Source of the DNA: Beroe forskalii
Taxonomy: Eukaryota; Ctenophora; Nuda; Beroida; Beroidae
Assembly (NCBI GenBank): GCA_011033025.1
Contig: WFMF01000140.1
Span: forward strand, 124,001-188,000
Direction: 5' to 3'
DNA length: 64,000 nucleotides
Of the stretch, positions 48,901 through 60,287 are shown piece by piece; within the stretch, counting starts at the first letter, position 1; each line of letters opens with the position of its first letter. Under the pieces are notes generated by a model, which searched no databases, had not been told where the DNA came from, and saw only the letters and a list, made by a program, of their open reading frames with translations. The position numbers were made by a program, and so were the translations under genes.

Positions 48901-51900
48901 GACAAGCGTCACCAGTAATTCCGTGGTGACTCGACCTTTTAAGGCGCGGCGTATTATTACGCCGCGCTCGGATACTTTTCAAAGGCGCGTGCATTGAAAG
49001 TAGTAATTGAGCGCCGCAAAAAGTACTCAGACACGTACTGTGTGTGGAGGTGTTCCAGTTCATGACACTTGCTTCGCAAGGGGCGCAGTTCCTTAATGAT
49101 GGGCGCTAAGGCTGCCTTCTTCTCTGATATCATTTGGTTCAATTTGTCGCTCTGAAAGAGAGTGGAATAAAATGCAATTTTATGACGACAACACATGTTA
49201 CAATCCAATCCGAATTATAGAGCTATAGAAATGATGCAATTGGATTTTCTCAGTGATGGCGTTGTGAAAATGGCAATTTATATTTCGCAGCAGTGTTTTT
49301 GGATCAGTCAGGTTGGGGACCGTGTTAATATAAGCTAAGGAGTAAGACGGTACGGCATTGGAAAAGGAGATTGATGGATTTACAGTGAATTACCATATCT
49401 GACATGTCCTCCAAAATCTGTCCTTTCTTCTCATCAGCGTCTCCTTTCTGAGCTGATATCATTTCCAGTTCGTCTTGCGCATCTGTGTATCCCGATATGC
49501 CTCGTTCTTTCTCCATGTTGCTCTAGGGGAGCAAATTCAGTGATAAATCGACAAAATATCACCATTAGGATTTAAAACTATCACGAGCTAAAGTTAAGGT
49601 TGTAAAGAATGACTATAAAAGTACTGAGTAACTTTTCGACGTCAAGCTTTTGGGAGCCCGACTTTTCATCTCACGGCACTTAATCTCCAGTCATAACCTT
49701 GACTTAAAGAGCTTTTTGCTCAAACCCATTACCCAGATCCTTAAATTTTTGCTTAAAATAGGAGGTGAAGTGCCGAGGCGAAAAAGCCGTTCGCCAAGCA
49801 TTGACGTAATTTCAAAATTTGCAAAAAACGGTAAGCCGCGCACGCGCAATCCATCGTCCACCAGAATGCTATCAATTGCGCGATTATCCTGTCTTAACTT
49901 CAAAAAAGCGCACAATTTCAGCGCTCGTTGTGCGCGGCGTTGCGGAATTTGATGTAAGTCACCAAATGCATGTAAAATTGATTACGTTTTCAAAAAAACT
50001 CCAAATTAGTATAGGTATATTACTTACAATAGTTTGTTTGACTTCGTTGTAGTGGCTCTGGAGTATGTCTGCTGTTCTTGACAAAACACCGACCTCGGCT
50101 CGGACGTCAGCCACCTGACGTAAGTGAAATCCTAAAGCTGATTGCTTGGACATGGAATTTGGAATGTTCCAGTCATGATGAACTGCGTTCCACATCTTGC
50201 AATATCAACTATTAAGAGTACTTGTTCCTAACATATCAGAGAAATCTGTTCATGATTCATGTGATGAAGTTCAAGGACCAGCACTTTTTAAAGCTGGAAG
50301 AAACATTCAAACACATATAGATATGTGTAGGAATCAAAAGTTGATTTGAACGAAATAATCACGCCTCACCTCTGCTCGTTTGGCCTTGTATACATTGCCT
50401 TTATTCCTGATCATCCCGATGTACTTTTTAAACTCAGGACCCGTCAGGACTTGTTCAGCGCCCGAAACCCGCATTTCCTCCTTTTTCTTCGTAAGCTCGT
50501 TCTCAACCTCAGTCCACTGCGCGCGGGATTCGGGAGTTTTAATTTTGCGGGTTTTACAACGGGAAAATTGGGTGGGGAGTGGTGAAATATGGTCAGAGAG
50601 AAGATTATCAGCGTCTTCATTTGTTATGTTCAGTAACACGCTATGATGACGGTTTCATCAGCAATTTTATAAAGAGTGGCGATTTCATTGATTAATGAAA
50701 TTTCAAAAAGTAGGGGAAGTAACAAAAAAAACCTCGTTGGTGCATTCTTTAAGTTCCTCAGCTAATGATTCCTTCTTCCTTGCAATCATCATAGCCTGCA
50801 TGGGGAATAACTGGTATGTCTTCACGTCCATGTTTACAGGGGGCAAAAGTTGTCATAGGATGTAATTTGAATGTGTCACTAAACCAGGCACTGCATTATC
50901 TTAGGAAGACACTGCATTATCTTAGGAAGACACTGCATTATCTTAGGAAGACACTGCATTATCTTAACCAGACACTGCATTATCTTAGGAAGACACTGCA
51001 TTATCTTAACCAGACACTGCATTATCTTAGGAAGACACTGCATTATCTTAGGAAGACACTGCATTATCTTAACCAGACACTGCATTATCTTAGGAAGACA
51101 CTGCATTATCTTAGGAAGACACTGCATTATCTTAGGAAGACACTGCATTATCTTAGGAAGACACTGCATTATCTTAACCAGACACTGCATTATCTTAGGA
51201 AGACACTGCATTATCTTAGGAAGACACTGCATTATCTTAGGAAGACACTGTATTATCTTAGGAAGACACTGCATTATCTTAGGAAGACACTGCATTATCT
51301 TAGGAAGACACTGCATTATCTTAGGAAGACACTGCATTATCTTAACCAGACACTGCATTATCTTAGGAAGACACTGCATTATCTTAGGAAGACACTGCAT
51401 TATCTTAGGAAGACACTGCATTATCTTAACCAGACACTGTATTATCTTAGGAAGACACTGCATTATCTTAGGAAGACACTGCATTATCTTAGGAAGACAC
51501 TGCATTATCTTAGGAAGACACTGCATTATCTTAGGAAGACACTGCATTATCTTAGGAAGACACTGCATTATCTTAGGAAGACACTGCATTATCTTAACCA
51601 GACAGTGTATTATCTTAGGAAGACACTGCATTATCTTAGGAAGACACTGCATTATCTTAACCAGACACTGCATTATCTTAGGAAGACACTGCATTATCTT
51701 AGGAAGACACTGCATTATCTTAACCAGACACTGTATTATCTTAGGAAGACACTGCATTATCTTAGGAAGACACTGCATTATCTTAACCAGACACTGCATT
51801 ATCTTAGGAAGACACTGCATTATCTTAGGAAGACACTGCATTATCTTAGGAAGACACTGCATTATCTTAACCAGACACTGTATTATCTTAGGAAGACACT

Positions 51901-54900
51901 GCATTATCTTAGGAAGACACTGCATTATCTTAGGAAGACACTGCATTATCTTAGGAAGACACTGCATTATCTTAGGAAGACACTGCATTATCTTAACCAG
52001 ACGCTGTATTATCTTAGGAAGACACTGCATTATCTTAGGAAGACACTGCATTATCTTAGGAAGACACTGCATTATCTTAGGAAGACACTGCATTATCTTA
52101 GGAAGACACTGCATTATCTTAGGAAGAACACTGTCCCCATTGGGTATTGGAAGAACCTTTCTGTACAAACTTATAACTGTTTTTATGGAACTGTATTACC
52201 TTTAACCACATGACTTTCCGTGACTTTGCAGTCAAATCGCGCGATGAAGGGACCAATAATTGGACCTGTTTACTGCCGATTCGTGAAAAATCGTACCCAC
52301 ACAGAATAGTTCATTTACAGTAGGTAAACCTGTTTTTTGACCAATTTGACGTGTTTTTAAATCCAACTATACCTGTTTCCTGAACATGACGAGCTTGTCA
52401 TCAGCGTTATCAGTCTTGCTCATTCTCTGCTGATGGAGGTCATTTAACTCAGACTGCAGCTCTTGAGCTTTCTCCAGCAGCTCCTCAATGTCGTCCTCCG
52501 ACATTGCTGGCTCTAGAAGGACTTTCTGAAGGAGAAAGTGGTGTTGAGTTATTCGAGCACTTTCTGGGGGAATAGTGCTGAGTAATTCGAGCACTTTCTG
52601 AAGAGAAATTTATAGTAGTGTTGAGTTATTCGAGCACTTTCTGAGGCAAATGTTGAGTTATTCGCAGTTCTAAGACATGGCCAGTTCTAGGAGCACAAGT
52701 TCAGCGCAAGGCCAAACTGAGCAAAAATTTTCGCTCAAATCCGCTCATTTTAAGTTTCGGGGTATTTGCAGTTCTAAGACATGGCCAGCTAGGGTTCTTA
52801 AGTGATAGTTCAAATGATAAATTTTTAAATTATGATACATTATTTTAAAGTGGCGTCAAAAGAGTCAATTTCCTGACACATACCTGAACATTGCTGCACG
52901 ATTTCTTCCTGTTTTCCAGTTCCCTGGGAAGTTTCTCCTCGACCAAATACTTGGTAGATTTGTATTCCTCCTCCAACTTTGACATCAACTTATCCACGCT
53001 CATGTTCTGCGACGCAGCCCGCAGATCTGGGGGAGATGTGAGATCAAGAAATCTAACACGTGACCAGGGTACAACCAATGAGAGATCAAGAAATCTAACA
53101 CGTGCCTAGGGTACAGCCAATGAGAGGTCAAGAAATCTAACACGTGCCTAGGGTACAGCCAATGAGAGGTCAAGAAATCTAACACGTGCCTAGGGTACAG
53201 CCAATGAGAGGTCAAGAAATCTAACGTGTGACTAGGATAACCAATCAAATCTAAGGGGATAGACAGTTTGTATCAACATTCGCCATATCAGCGGCCAGCA
53301 GCATTCAATTGCCCTGAGATCTAGCTGATTTTTAACTTCACATGATCAAATCATTCAGATTTCATGGACGTTATTTGTTGTTCCGACAGTCAATAACAGA
53401 GAGATAAGTCTTAGTCTCTCTGTAATGTACCTGAAGAAGTAGTCTAGCCTGATTCAGTGGACGGAAAGAAAAACATTCCCCAGTCCATATATCAGCAGGC
53501 AAGGGCCAAGGGAGAATCACTCTTAAGGGCCAAGGGAGAATCACCCTTAAGTCCGAATTGGGTAATATGGAATCAAGGGGAAATCACTCAATCAGAGTAA
53601 GCGACCGGGGGAATCACTCAATTAGACCAGGCGAGGTGGAATCACCCAATCAGAGCAGGCCAGGGGGAATCACCCAATCAGAGCAGGCCAGGGGGAATCA
53701 CCCAATTAGACCAGGCCAGGGGGAATCACTCAATTAGACCAGGCCAGGGGGAATCACCCAATCAGAGTAAGCGACCGGGGGAATCACCCATTCAGAGCAG
53801 GCGAGGGGGAATCACTCAATTAGACCAGGCCAGGGGGAATCACCCAATCAGAGCAGGCCAGGTGGAACCTATTAGTGATCTAATAACCTTTGAGTTGGGT
53901 GAGGAGTCGTTGGATCTTGCTCCAATCAGAGCAGGCCAGGTGGAACCTATGGGTGATCTAATAACCTTGAGTTGGGTGAGGAGTCGTTGGATCTTGCTCC
54001 AATCAGAGCAGGCCAGGTGGAACCTATTAGTGATCTAATAACCTTTGAGTTGGGTGAGGAGTCGTTGGATCTTGCTCCAATCAGAGCAGGCCAGGTGGAA
54101 CCTATGGGTGATCTAATAACCTTTGAGTTGGGTGAGGAGTCGTTGGATCTTGCTCCAATCAGAGCAGGCCAGGTGGAACCTATTAGTGATCTAATAACCT
54201 TTGAGTTGGGTGAGGAGTCGTTGGATCTTGCTCCAATCAGAGCAGGCCAGGTGGAACCTATTAGTGATCTAATAACCTTTGAGTTGGGTGAGGAGTCGTT
54301 GGATCTTGCTCTCTGCCACCTGTACCGCCGTTTTCTGACTCTGTCTCTGCTCCGCAATGCTGGCTTGTCTCTCCTGCTCCCGGCGCAAGCTCCGGGCCCC
54401 GGACAACAACTCACTCATATTCGACATCGACTCCACCTGAACGGACCAATCACATTTAGGGTTAGAGTTCATGAACCAATCAAATTTTAGGGTTAGAGTT
54501 CATATGGGCCAATCAAATTTTAGGGTTAGAGTACTTGGACCAATCAAATTTTAGGGATACAGTTCAATGTATTAGTCAGATGAAGGGTTTAGAGGAACCA
54601 TCAGTCCCTTGAGGCTATCGTAAGAAACAAAGTGGTAACAACATTAGCATTAATTGGTAAGCAATTGATAAGGGCCTCATCTTCAAAATTTATTTACAAT
54701 GCTGAAGTTCAGTAAAATTTTGAAAAGTAAAATTTGTTGATAATGTTGAGCAGTATTAAAATGTTGTCTGTTCCGCAAAGGCACACAGCACGATAATCCT
54801 GTGCACCCTATTATTACGTCACCAGACATTGGTATCGTCTACTTTTCCCGCTCAGCAACCCATTGACAGAGTTAGCCAAGTTCTACAGCAGACGCCGAAA

Positions 54901-57900
54901 ATTTGCTTTTCATTGCTCAAGAGCTGTGTAAATCCATCTATTTCAGAGTTCGTGAAACGTCTTCAAGACGTTGCAATACAATACCACTGCACGAATTCAA
55001 GATAGTTTAACTAACTAAGATAAGAAATAATAACAGAACACCTACCCTGGCTTTCTTTCGCTCGATAGTCTTGAGGATTTGCTCGTGTTCTTGCTCCATC
55101 TGATTTATGTCTCTTTTGATGTCTGCAGCAGTGTACTTGGTGTTCTTTAGCTTGTCCGTTGCTTTGTGCACCGTTTTAAACTCTTCTACAAGCTCCATGT
55201 ACTGAGAGTGAGGGGAGCCAATGAGAAGAAAGAAAAATGTCAGCAGCAAAAATGAGGGGTTGCAACCCCCAAACATTCGCCGACCGCCACCAACGTCCCC
55301 AACCCCCTGCCACCCCATCCCCAAACCCTATTTTAAAGATCCAGCGTGTACCTCGTTGTGTATCTTTTCCACTTCGTCATCCTGCAGAATCTCTGCCGGA
55401 ATGTCAACTCTCACCAGGTACCTGGGTTGACACATATTCAGAGGCGAAGCTAGATTTTTGAAAAGGAAGAGGCGAGTTACACTCAAAACCTGAGGAATTT
55501 TATTATTTTGGTTAGCTCCAAGCTCTCATCTCTATCAAAATTTTCACGTCTGTCCAGAATGGGGAGGCAGCTGCCTGTGTCGTCGCCTCCCCCTGGCTAC
55601 GCCCCTGGACATAATTCAAATGTTTCTGAAAATGTCAACAGCCTTTCTACGGCCCCCATAAACCCCCATAAATATGTGGCATACGTTGATATGGTTGACG
55701 TTTTACACTCAGAGATTTCTCGATAAGTGATACATGGATAATGAACTTGGTGGGTTGAAGAGTCCGAGGGTCAAGCGACCATTGACCTGCATTGACTTTC
55801 TGGTGGTTAGGGTATACGCTAGATTTGTTGTCTTAGATTAGAAAATTCAGCGACATTTCCACTTAATATTTCATCAGAAGGAGTAATATGGGATCGTTCA
55901 TATAAATAACGTAATCGCTTATCAGCAAGGGGAGGAAGGGGGATTTCGAATGACTAGGCTACATGTTACCAATGATTAATGGAGGGACTGTCAAAAATCC
56001 ATCACGTAAGTACTGATGAAACAATTTTCCCAACTATGTACCAACTATAAGTTATAACTATGTACTTATTATGTAGTCGAACAGAACTCACTTGCCGAGA
56101 TATGCTCGGGTTTTGAGCATTTCCACGTTGGGCAGGAGCCAGGCTAGTGTTTGGTATACCACGCTTCGTTCTCCGGTGATTATTCCGGCCTGGGTGGGGA
56201 GAGGGGTTTTAGAACCGCTCCCAGTGTATTGCCTGTCAATCACTCAACCAGAATGAATTACGTGTTATGTCTGATTGTCAGGTACAATTTTTTTAAATTT
56301 TCTAACTCATCAGTAATTGATGAGTAGGTACAGGCCAATGACAGGGGCTATAATAGCAGCCGAAAAAGGATGACAAATTGGTCAACAGGAGAGGAAAAAG
56401 AAGGTTCGGAGGGCAAGGTCCAACAAGGAGGACAATAATAGGGCATGAGAGTGCGCTCTCCCAAAAAGAGGGCAATTCGGCAGCTATGACAGCGGCCCTT
56501 GTCCACATGTAAACACGTCAATCAACATACTTGAAATTCCTGCACACTACAATCGGGAGTGTACTTCAACACTGATAAGAATTTCAGCATTCTGTGTGCC
56601 ATGTCCTCTGGAGTTTCTTCACGAAGATCAAGTGCGTTCTGAAATCAAAATAATTTCGAAAAACAGGAGAAAATATGTACCGTGAACACATGGGACTACA
56701 CGGCCCCCCCTAAGGGGGGGCCAGGCCCCCCCTAGTTTTCAAAGGCCTCTGTAGAAAAATCTTAGGGGGGCCTTACCCTACCTAAGATTTTCAAAAAAAT
56801 TGAGCATAGAATGGAGGTCAAAAATTTAGTTCATTAGACAGAAATTTTCCTGAAATTCACCCTTTTCAGAGTAAAATCAATGAATAAAACATTATTTTAG
56901 TACTATTTTTAAGCAAAATAGTAAAAATTATGGCTATGAGAAATGAAAATTTGCCTATGTCAATTTTGGCCCCCCCGTAGTTTTCATAAGGCCCCCCTAG
57001 AAAAAATCTAGGGGGGGCCTTGGCCCCCACTAGCTCGAAAAAGTGTGTAATGGCATGCGTGAACAAGGAACTGAATTACCGGGAAAAGGAAAACCTGAAA
57101 TGAAGTTTGTGAGGTTTTGTTGCAAGGTTTAACGCAAGTCAAACCCTTCCTGAAATACATCAGCCGCAAAACTTTATTAATATAGTCTGTTTTTCCCGCT
57201 CGGTGACCCATGGAAAAAAGTCACTAAGTTCTACGCCAGACACGGTACACAGTTTTCTTTAAATCTTTTTCCTGCAAGTTTTACAATGTAAGATAACATC
57301 TAACAATTCAGGGCGAGGAGATTATAAAAAATGAATGATGCGCGAGGGAACGTGAATCCGAATAAGGCGAAACGGACTTTTCACCACACGGCAATGTACC
57401 TCACGTAATTACTGTAATTACTAAATTCGTAATATTTCAGTCAGGTAATACAGTCGTGAGGTGAAAGGTCATACGCCCCAAATTAGGGGATAGGGGACTG
57501 TAAGTAGGTTGGAAGATCCTATGGGACATGACGAGTTGAGTACTGAGTAGGTACGCGGATTTTTTGGGGGGTTCCGGGTTATACCAGATACCGCAGATAC
57601 CTCAGATACCACTAGTTTTGCAAAGTTCAACTATACGCCGCGCACGAGAAATAGGCGGTTCCACGTCATCAACTTACTACATCATGATATGATAATGACG
57701 TCATCCTACCCGCCTATTTCTCGTGCGTGGGGTTTATTGGTATCTGATGGTTTCCCAGTGAAAGGAGTGATGGTCGTGTCCGCTCGTAACCTGTGACTAG
57801 TGAGAAGAATAATGGATGGTCGCCGAGCCACAATCAGCACGGTTCTGCCACTGGATATGTTTCACATAATATGTTATTACGTAATCAGAGGGAGATTTGG

Positions 57901-59021
57901 TTTTCAAATGATAACGCTACACGTTACTGTAGAAAATCCGACAATCTTTCATATTGTAAACTTTTTAACGGGGGGGGGGGGCAAATCGGCCAAAAATTGA
58001 TTACGTAATATATGAACGTTCCCTCAGTGGTTTCTGAGGGTTTCCCAGTGAGAGAAGTGATGGTCGTGTCCGCTCGTAACCTGTGACTAGAGAGAAGAAT
58101 AATGGATGGTCGCCGAGCCATTATCAGCTGGGTTCTGCCACTGGGAACGATTGGTTCACATACGCTATTACGTAATCAGAAAATGATAAAGCTACAAAAC
58201 GTTATTGTTAAAAATCCGACAATTATTGTTAATTTTATCACAAGGGACCGGGGGGGGGGGCGGTTGTAAAAGCATTGAAACATTGATAACGTTAAAGTTG
58301 AACAATAACCCCTTTGACAAGACTCACCGGAGGTTCAATGTAAGAGAATATCGTTCAGTACTTGCAACGACGCGTTATTGTACCAAATACAACTAATGTA
58401 AACTTTATAACAGGGGGGGGGGGGCGGTGCTAAAAGCACTGAAAATTGAAAAAAACGTATTTATTATAAGATGAACGAAACTCACCAAAGGTTCAATGTA
58501 GGAGAAGACATCGTTATTGTAACAAATACAACTAATGTAAACTTCATAACAGGGGGGGGGGGGTGCTAAAAGCACTGAAAATTGAAAAAAAAAACGTATA
58601 ATAAGATGAACAAAACTCACCAAAGTTTCAATGTAGGAGAAGACATGGTTAAGTTGTAACAAACTCAACTACTACAAACTTTATAACCGGGGGGGGGGGG
58701 GATAAGAAGCACTGAAAAATTGATTGCGTAAAAGTTGAACAATAACCCCTTTGACAAGACTCGCCGAAGGTTCAATGTAAAAGAAGATATCGTTATTGTA
58801 ACAAATACAACCACTGTAAACTTTTTAACTGAAAAGTTTATTGCGTGAATGGGATCGATCCCTTTTAGAAGACTCACTGAAGGTTCAATGTAGGAGAAGA
58901 CATCGTTCAGTACTTGCAACAACTGGAGCGGTTCCAAGTTATCGAAACTGATGATGTTAAATGTCTTGTTGAAGGGCGGCTTACAGAGGATCTCAACAAT
59001 GGATTTGACTTGTTCAGCCAT
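45998..59021 (-). CDS. IFT81: Intraflagellar transport protein 81, complete, 16 exons
   Basis: Exons: 59021-58878 (ATG), 56638-56531, 56189-56092, 55421-55352, 55201-55046, 54436-54277, 53026-52884, 52525-52373, 50795-50733, 50516-50370, 50114-50028, 49522-49394, 49151-49039, 47453-47318, 46914-46783 and 46165-45998 (TAA). All phases agree, giving 668 residues against about 676 in the vertebrate protein. The N-terminus (FNIISFDNLEPLQLLQVLND) is the calponin-homology-like domain which in known IFT81 binds tubulin. From about residue 140 the protein is coiled coil (ERGISGYTDAQDELEMIS, LREQYNRKIQEQDNLGK), and it ends GGGENLLIL, matching the family's GGED-x-LIL end. IFT81 pairs with IFT74 in the IFT-B complex and carries cargo in cilia. 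Several introns hold minisatellites that start at its exon edges. No exon is damaged. Confidence 0.95.
47664..47767. mobile_element. MITE with ATTACGTAAT ends, shortened copy
   Basis: AGGGATCCTTCACATATTAC at the left, then two G-runs, then ATGATTACGTAATCA. The middle is missing. It lies in the IFT81 intron between exons 49151-49039 and 47453-47318. Confidence 0.65.
47775..47900. repeat. 21 bp AATTTTCATGAAAATTTCAAG repeat
   Basis: About six copies of ATTTTCATGAAAATTTCAAG with small changes; each unit contains the palindrome TTTTCATGAAAA. Confidence 0.8.
48690..48815. mobile_element. MITE with ATTACGTAAT ends, rearranged copy
   Basis: Contains two TTGATTACGTAAT-type ends, G-runs, and a right end ATATGTGAACCATCCCT. 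It lies in the same IFT81 intron as the 47664 copy. Confidence 0.6.
50881..52128. repeat. 21 bp minisatellite in an IFT81 intron
   Basis: About 59 copies of ACACTGCATTATCTTAGGAAG or the variant ending TTAACCAG. The two variants are interspersed (roughly three or four of the first to one of the second). Because 21 is a multiple of three and the unit has no stop, both strands show long false ORFs. Confidence 0.95.
52526..52665. repeat. Repeat carrying decoy acceptors of IFT81 exon 52525-52373
   Basis: Three units, about 45 bp. Read on the minus strand each contains CAGAAAGTGCTCGA, which mimics the real exon edge CAGAAAGTCCTTCT at 52525. Confidence 0.85.
53036..53245. repeat. 42 bp minisatellite beside IFT81 exon 53026-52884
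   Basis: Five copies of a 42 bp unit (GAGAGGTCAAGAAATCTAAC, ACGTGCCTAGGGTACAGCCA). The run starts within ten bases of the acceptor. Confidence 0.9.
53500..53870. repeat. 28 bp GGGGGAATCACCCAATCAGA repeat
   Basis: About 13 copies of GGGGGAATCACCCAATCAGA followed by GCAGGCCA, with variants ATTAGACC and GTAAGCGACC. It runs without a break into the 78 bp repeat, which shares CAATCAGAGCAGGCCAGG. Confidence 0.9.
53868..54276. repeat. 78 bp repeat carrying decoy donors of IFT81 exon 54436-54277
   Basis: Five intronic copies of a 78 bp unit that includes the last 28 or so bases of the exon and its donor. On the minus strand each copy reads GATCCAACGACTCCTCACCC, AACTCAAAG, then GTTATTAG as at the true junction (54277). 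ORFs here are by-products of a period divisible by three. Confidence 0.93.
54437..54560. repeat. Repeat abutting the acceptor of IFT81 exon 54436-54277
   Basis: Four copies of about 34 bp with GGACCAATCAAATTTTAGGG and TTAGAGTTCAT. The first copy overlaps the branch-point region of the acceptor. This exon therefore has minisatellites on both sides. Confidence 0.85.
55890..56010. mobile_element. MITE-like fragment
   Basis: GGGATCGTTCATATAAATAACGTAATCGC at the left in two matching blocks, a G-rich core, and a degraded right end ATCCATCACGTAAG. Lies between IFT81 exons. Confidence 0.5.
56695..57040. mobile_element. GGCCCCCCCTAG foldback element
   Basis: The ends carry GGCCCCCCCTAAGGGGGGGC and CTAGGGGGGGCCTTGGCCCC, each itself partly palindromic, around an AT-rich centre. 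CCCCTAGTTTTCA and GCCCCCCTAGAAAAAAT recur. It lies in the first IFT81 intron. Confidence 0.6.
57630..57735. repeat. Inverted repeat
   Basis: GCGCACGAGAAATAGGCGG at 57638 returns inverted as CCGCCTATTTCTCGTGCG near 57710, with GATGACGTCATC close to the centre. Confidence 0.75.
57760..58150. repeat. Direct repeat enclosing a MITE copy
   Basis: A block of about 85 bp (GTGATGGTCGTGTCCGCTCG, AACCTGTGACTAG, AATGGATGGTCGCCGAGCCA) occurs at 57768 and 58058. Between them lies a MITE copy (57862-58023) with ATTACGTAATCAG and TGATTACGTAATATATGAAC. Confidence 0.8.
58150..58870. repeat. Composite repeat of exon 1 donor plus MITE core
   Basis: Four intronic units, each joining a copy of the 3' end and donor of IFT81 exon 1 (AGGTTCAATGTAGGAGAAGA with ACTCACC, at about 58318, 58478, 58612 and 58757) to MITE core words (GTTATTGTAACAAATACAAC, ACTTTATAAC) and a run of 9-12 G. 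The true junction is at 58878. Confidence 0.88.
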
Positions 59022-60187
59022 CTTGAACCTCAGTTAGTAAATTCAATTTAATTTGTTATACCATTCAATTTGCAACTTAAAATTCAATCCATTCAATTCA
59101 ATCCACTCAATTCAATAGACAGTAGACATCTAAACACTTGGATCGCGAGTGGTTGATAACGAATGGTAAAAAAGCAATTCAATTCAAATTTCATTGGCCT
59201 GTCCAAACTCATGGATTGAGTAATACTAATCGATCAAGTTTAAATTTTTCAATCAAATCTTATTTAACACACTAAAACTATGAACAATATTTATTATTTG
59301 ATAATCCCCAAAATATTATTTACGAAATAGAATCACAAAATGTCAAAGCGTTTCAATCTCGATAACGGGTTCCGCAAATTATATCATAGATGGTTAGAAA
59401 TTACAAATTGTGATTTTTACAATGACAGACACCAAGTCAAAAATATCACGATCCTAATCTAATCTACTTTATCAATATAATACAACAGCTACAGGTATAT
59501 GAACTGAAAACGGATACAAACTGAAATTTGAAATAAATGTTTAATGTTTATCCCCCTATTAAAAACATTTCACTAAGATCTATCGATCCGATGGCTGAAA
59601 TTAAATCAAAAACTCTTGTGCCAACTGCCAGTAGACCATGCTGGCACAGTAAAATCGAACCCAATTAAATATTATCTGCATCTTTCCTTCTGTTGCCCTA
59701 ACAAACCACTTCAGCATGTCAATTACTCTCTAACGAATTCCAATGCAACGAACAAATAAAAGCAAAGTGCAATAAACGTAAGTAAAAGCGATGAACGCAA
59801 CATGGTGCAATGATTATCAAACCTATGGACGTAACCAGTTCATTAAAGGTGATTTGAAATTACGCCGTATGCCCCCTCTGTGAATCAGCAGAATGAATTC
59901 ACTTCAATTATCATGGAGTACTATTATAATCTGGAACTATTCTGATTCGGGAATGGAGGCAGGATCACTTCTTTGCCGCCGTCACATAATGGTAAAGAAC
60001 AACCTGGAAAATGTGTCACCATTCAGCATGGATGGAAATCAGCAATTCCAAATAGTCTATATTTTTCTAATAAAATTTTCAATTTCAATTTCAATTTCAA
60101 TATTTTCTATCGATGTATCAAATATACCAGAGAAATCTACAAAAAGAATGAGTTCTAATCAACTGAATTTCAGGATCATTAGCTCAC
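59022..60187. other. Region upstream of IFT81 to the gap
   Basis: AT-rich, with no exon recognised. The IFT81 promoter should lie in its left part. A small run of TTCAATTTCAATTTCAAT is at about 60076. Confidence 0.4.
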
Positions 60188-60287
60188 NNNNNNNNNNNNN
60201 NNNNNNNNNNNNNNNNNNNNNNNNNNNNNNNNNNNNNNNNNNNNNNNNNNNNNNNNNNNNNNNNNNNNNNNNNNNNNNNNNNNNNNN
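60188..60287. other. Assembly gap, 100 N
   Basis: Exactly 100 N, the usual placeholder for a gap of unknown size. The sequence to its right starts inside the 21 bp minisatellite also found at 50881-52128. Confidence 0.98.

Noticed and set aside
50881..52128. CRISPR-like regular repeat
   Set aside because: No unique spacers between units, and the region is a eukaryotic intron.
50816..52213. Open frames on both strands with 7-residue repeats (LRKTLHY and LPKIMQC types)
   Set aside because: A 21 bp stop-free minisatellite inside an IFT81 intron; both strands are open, as expected by repetition alone.
53947..54490. Overlapping ORFs of 155 and 172 codons with 26-residue repeats
   Set aside because: Produced by the 78 bp intronic repeat next to IFT81 exon 6; only the exon part is coding, in a different frame.
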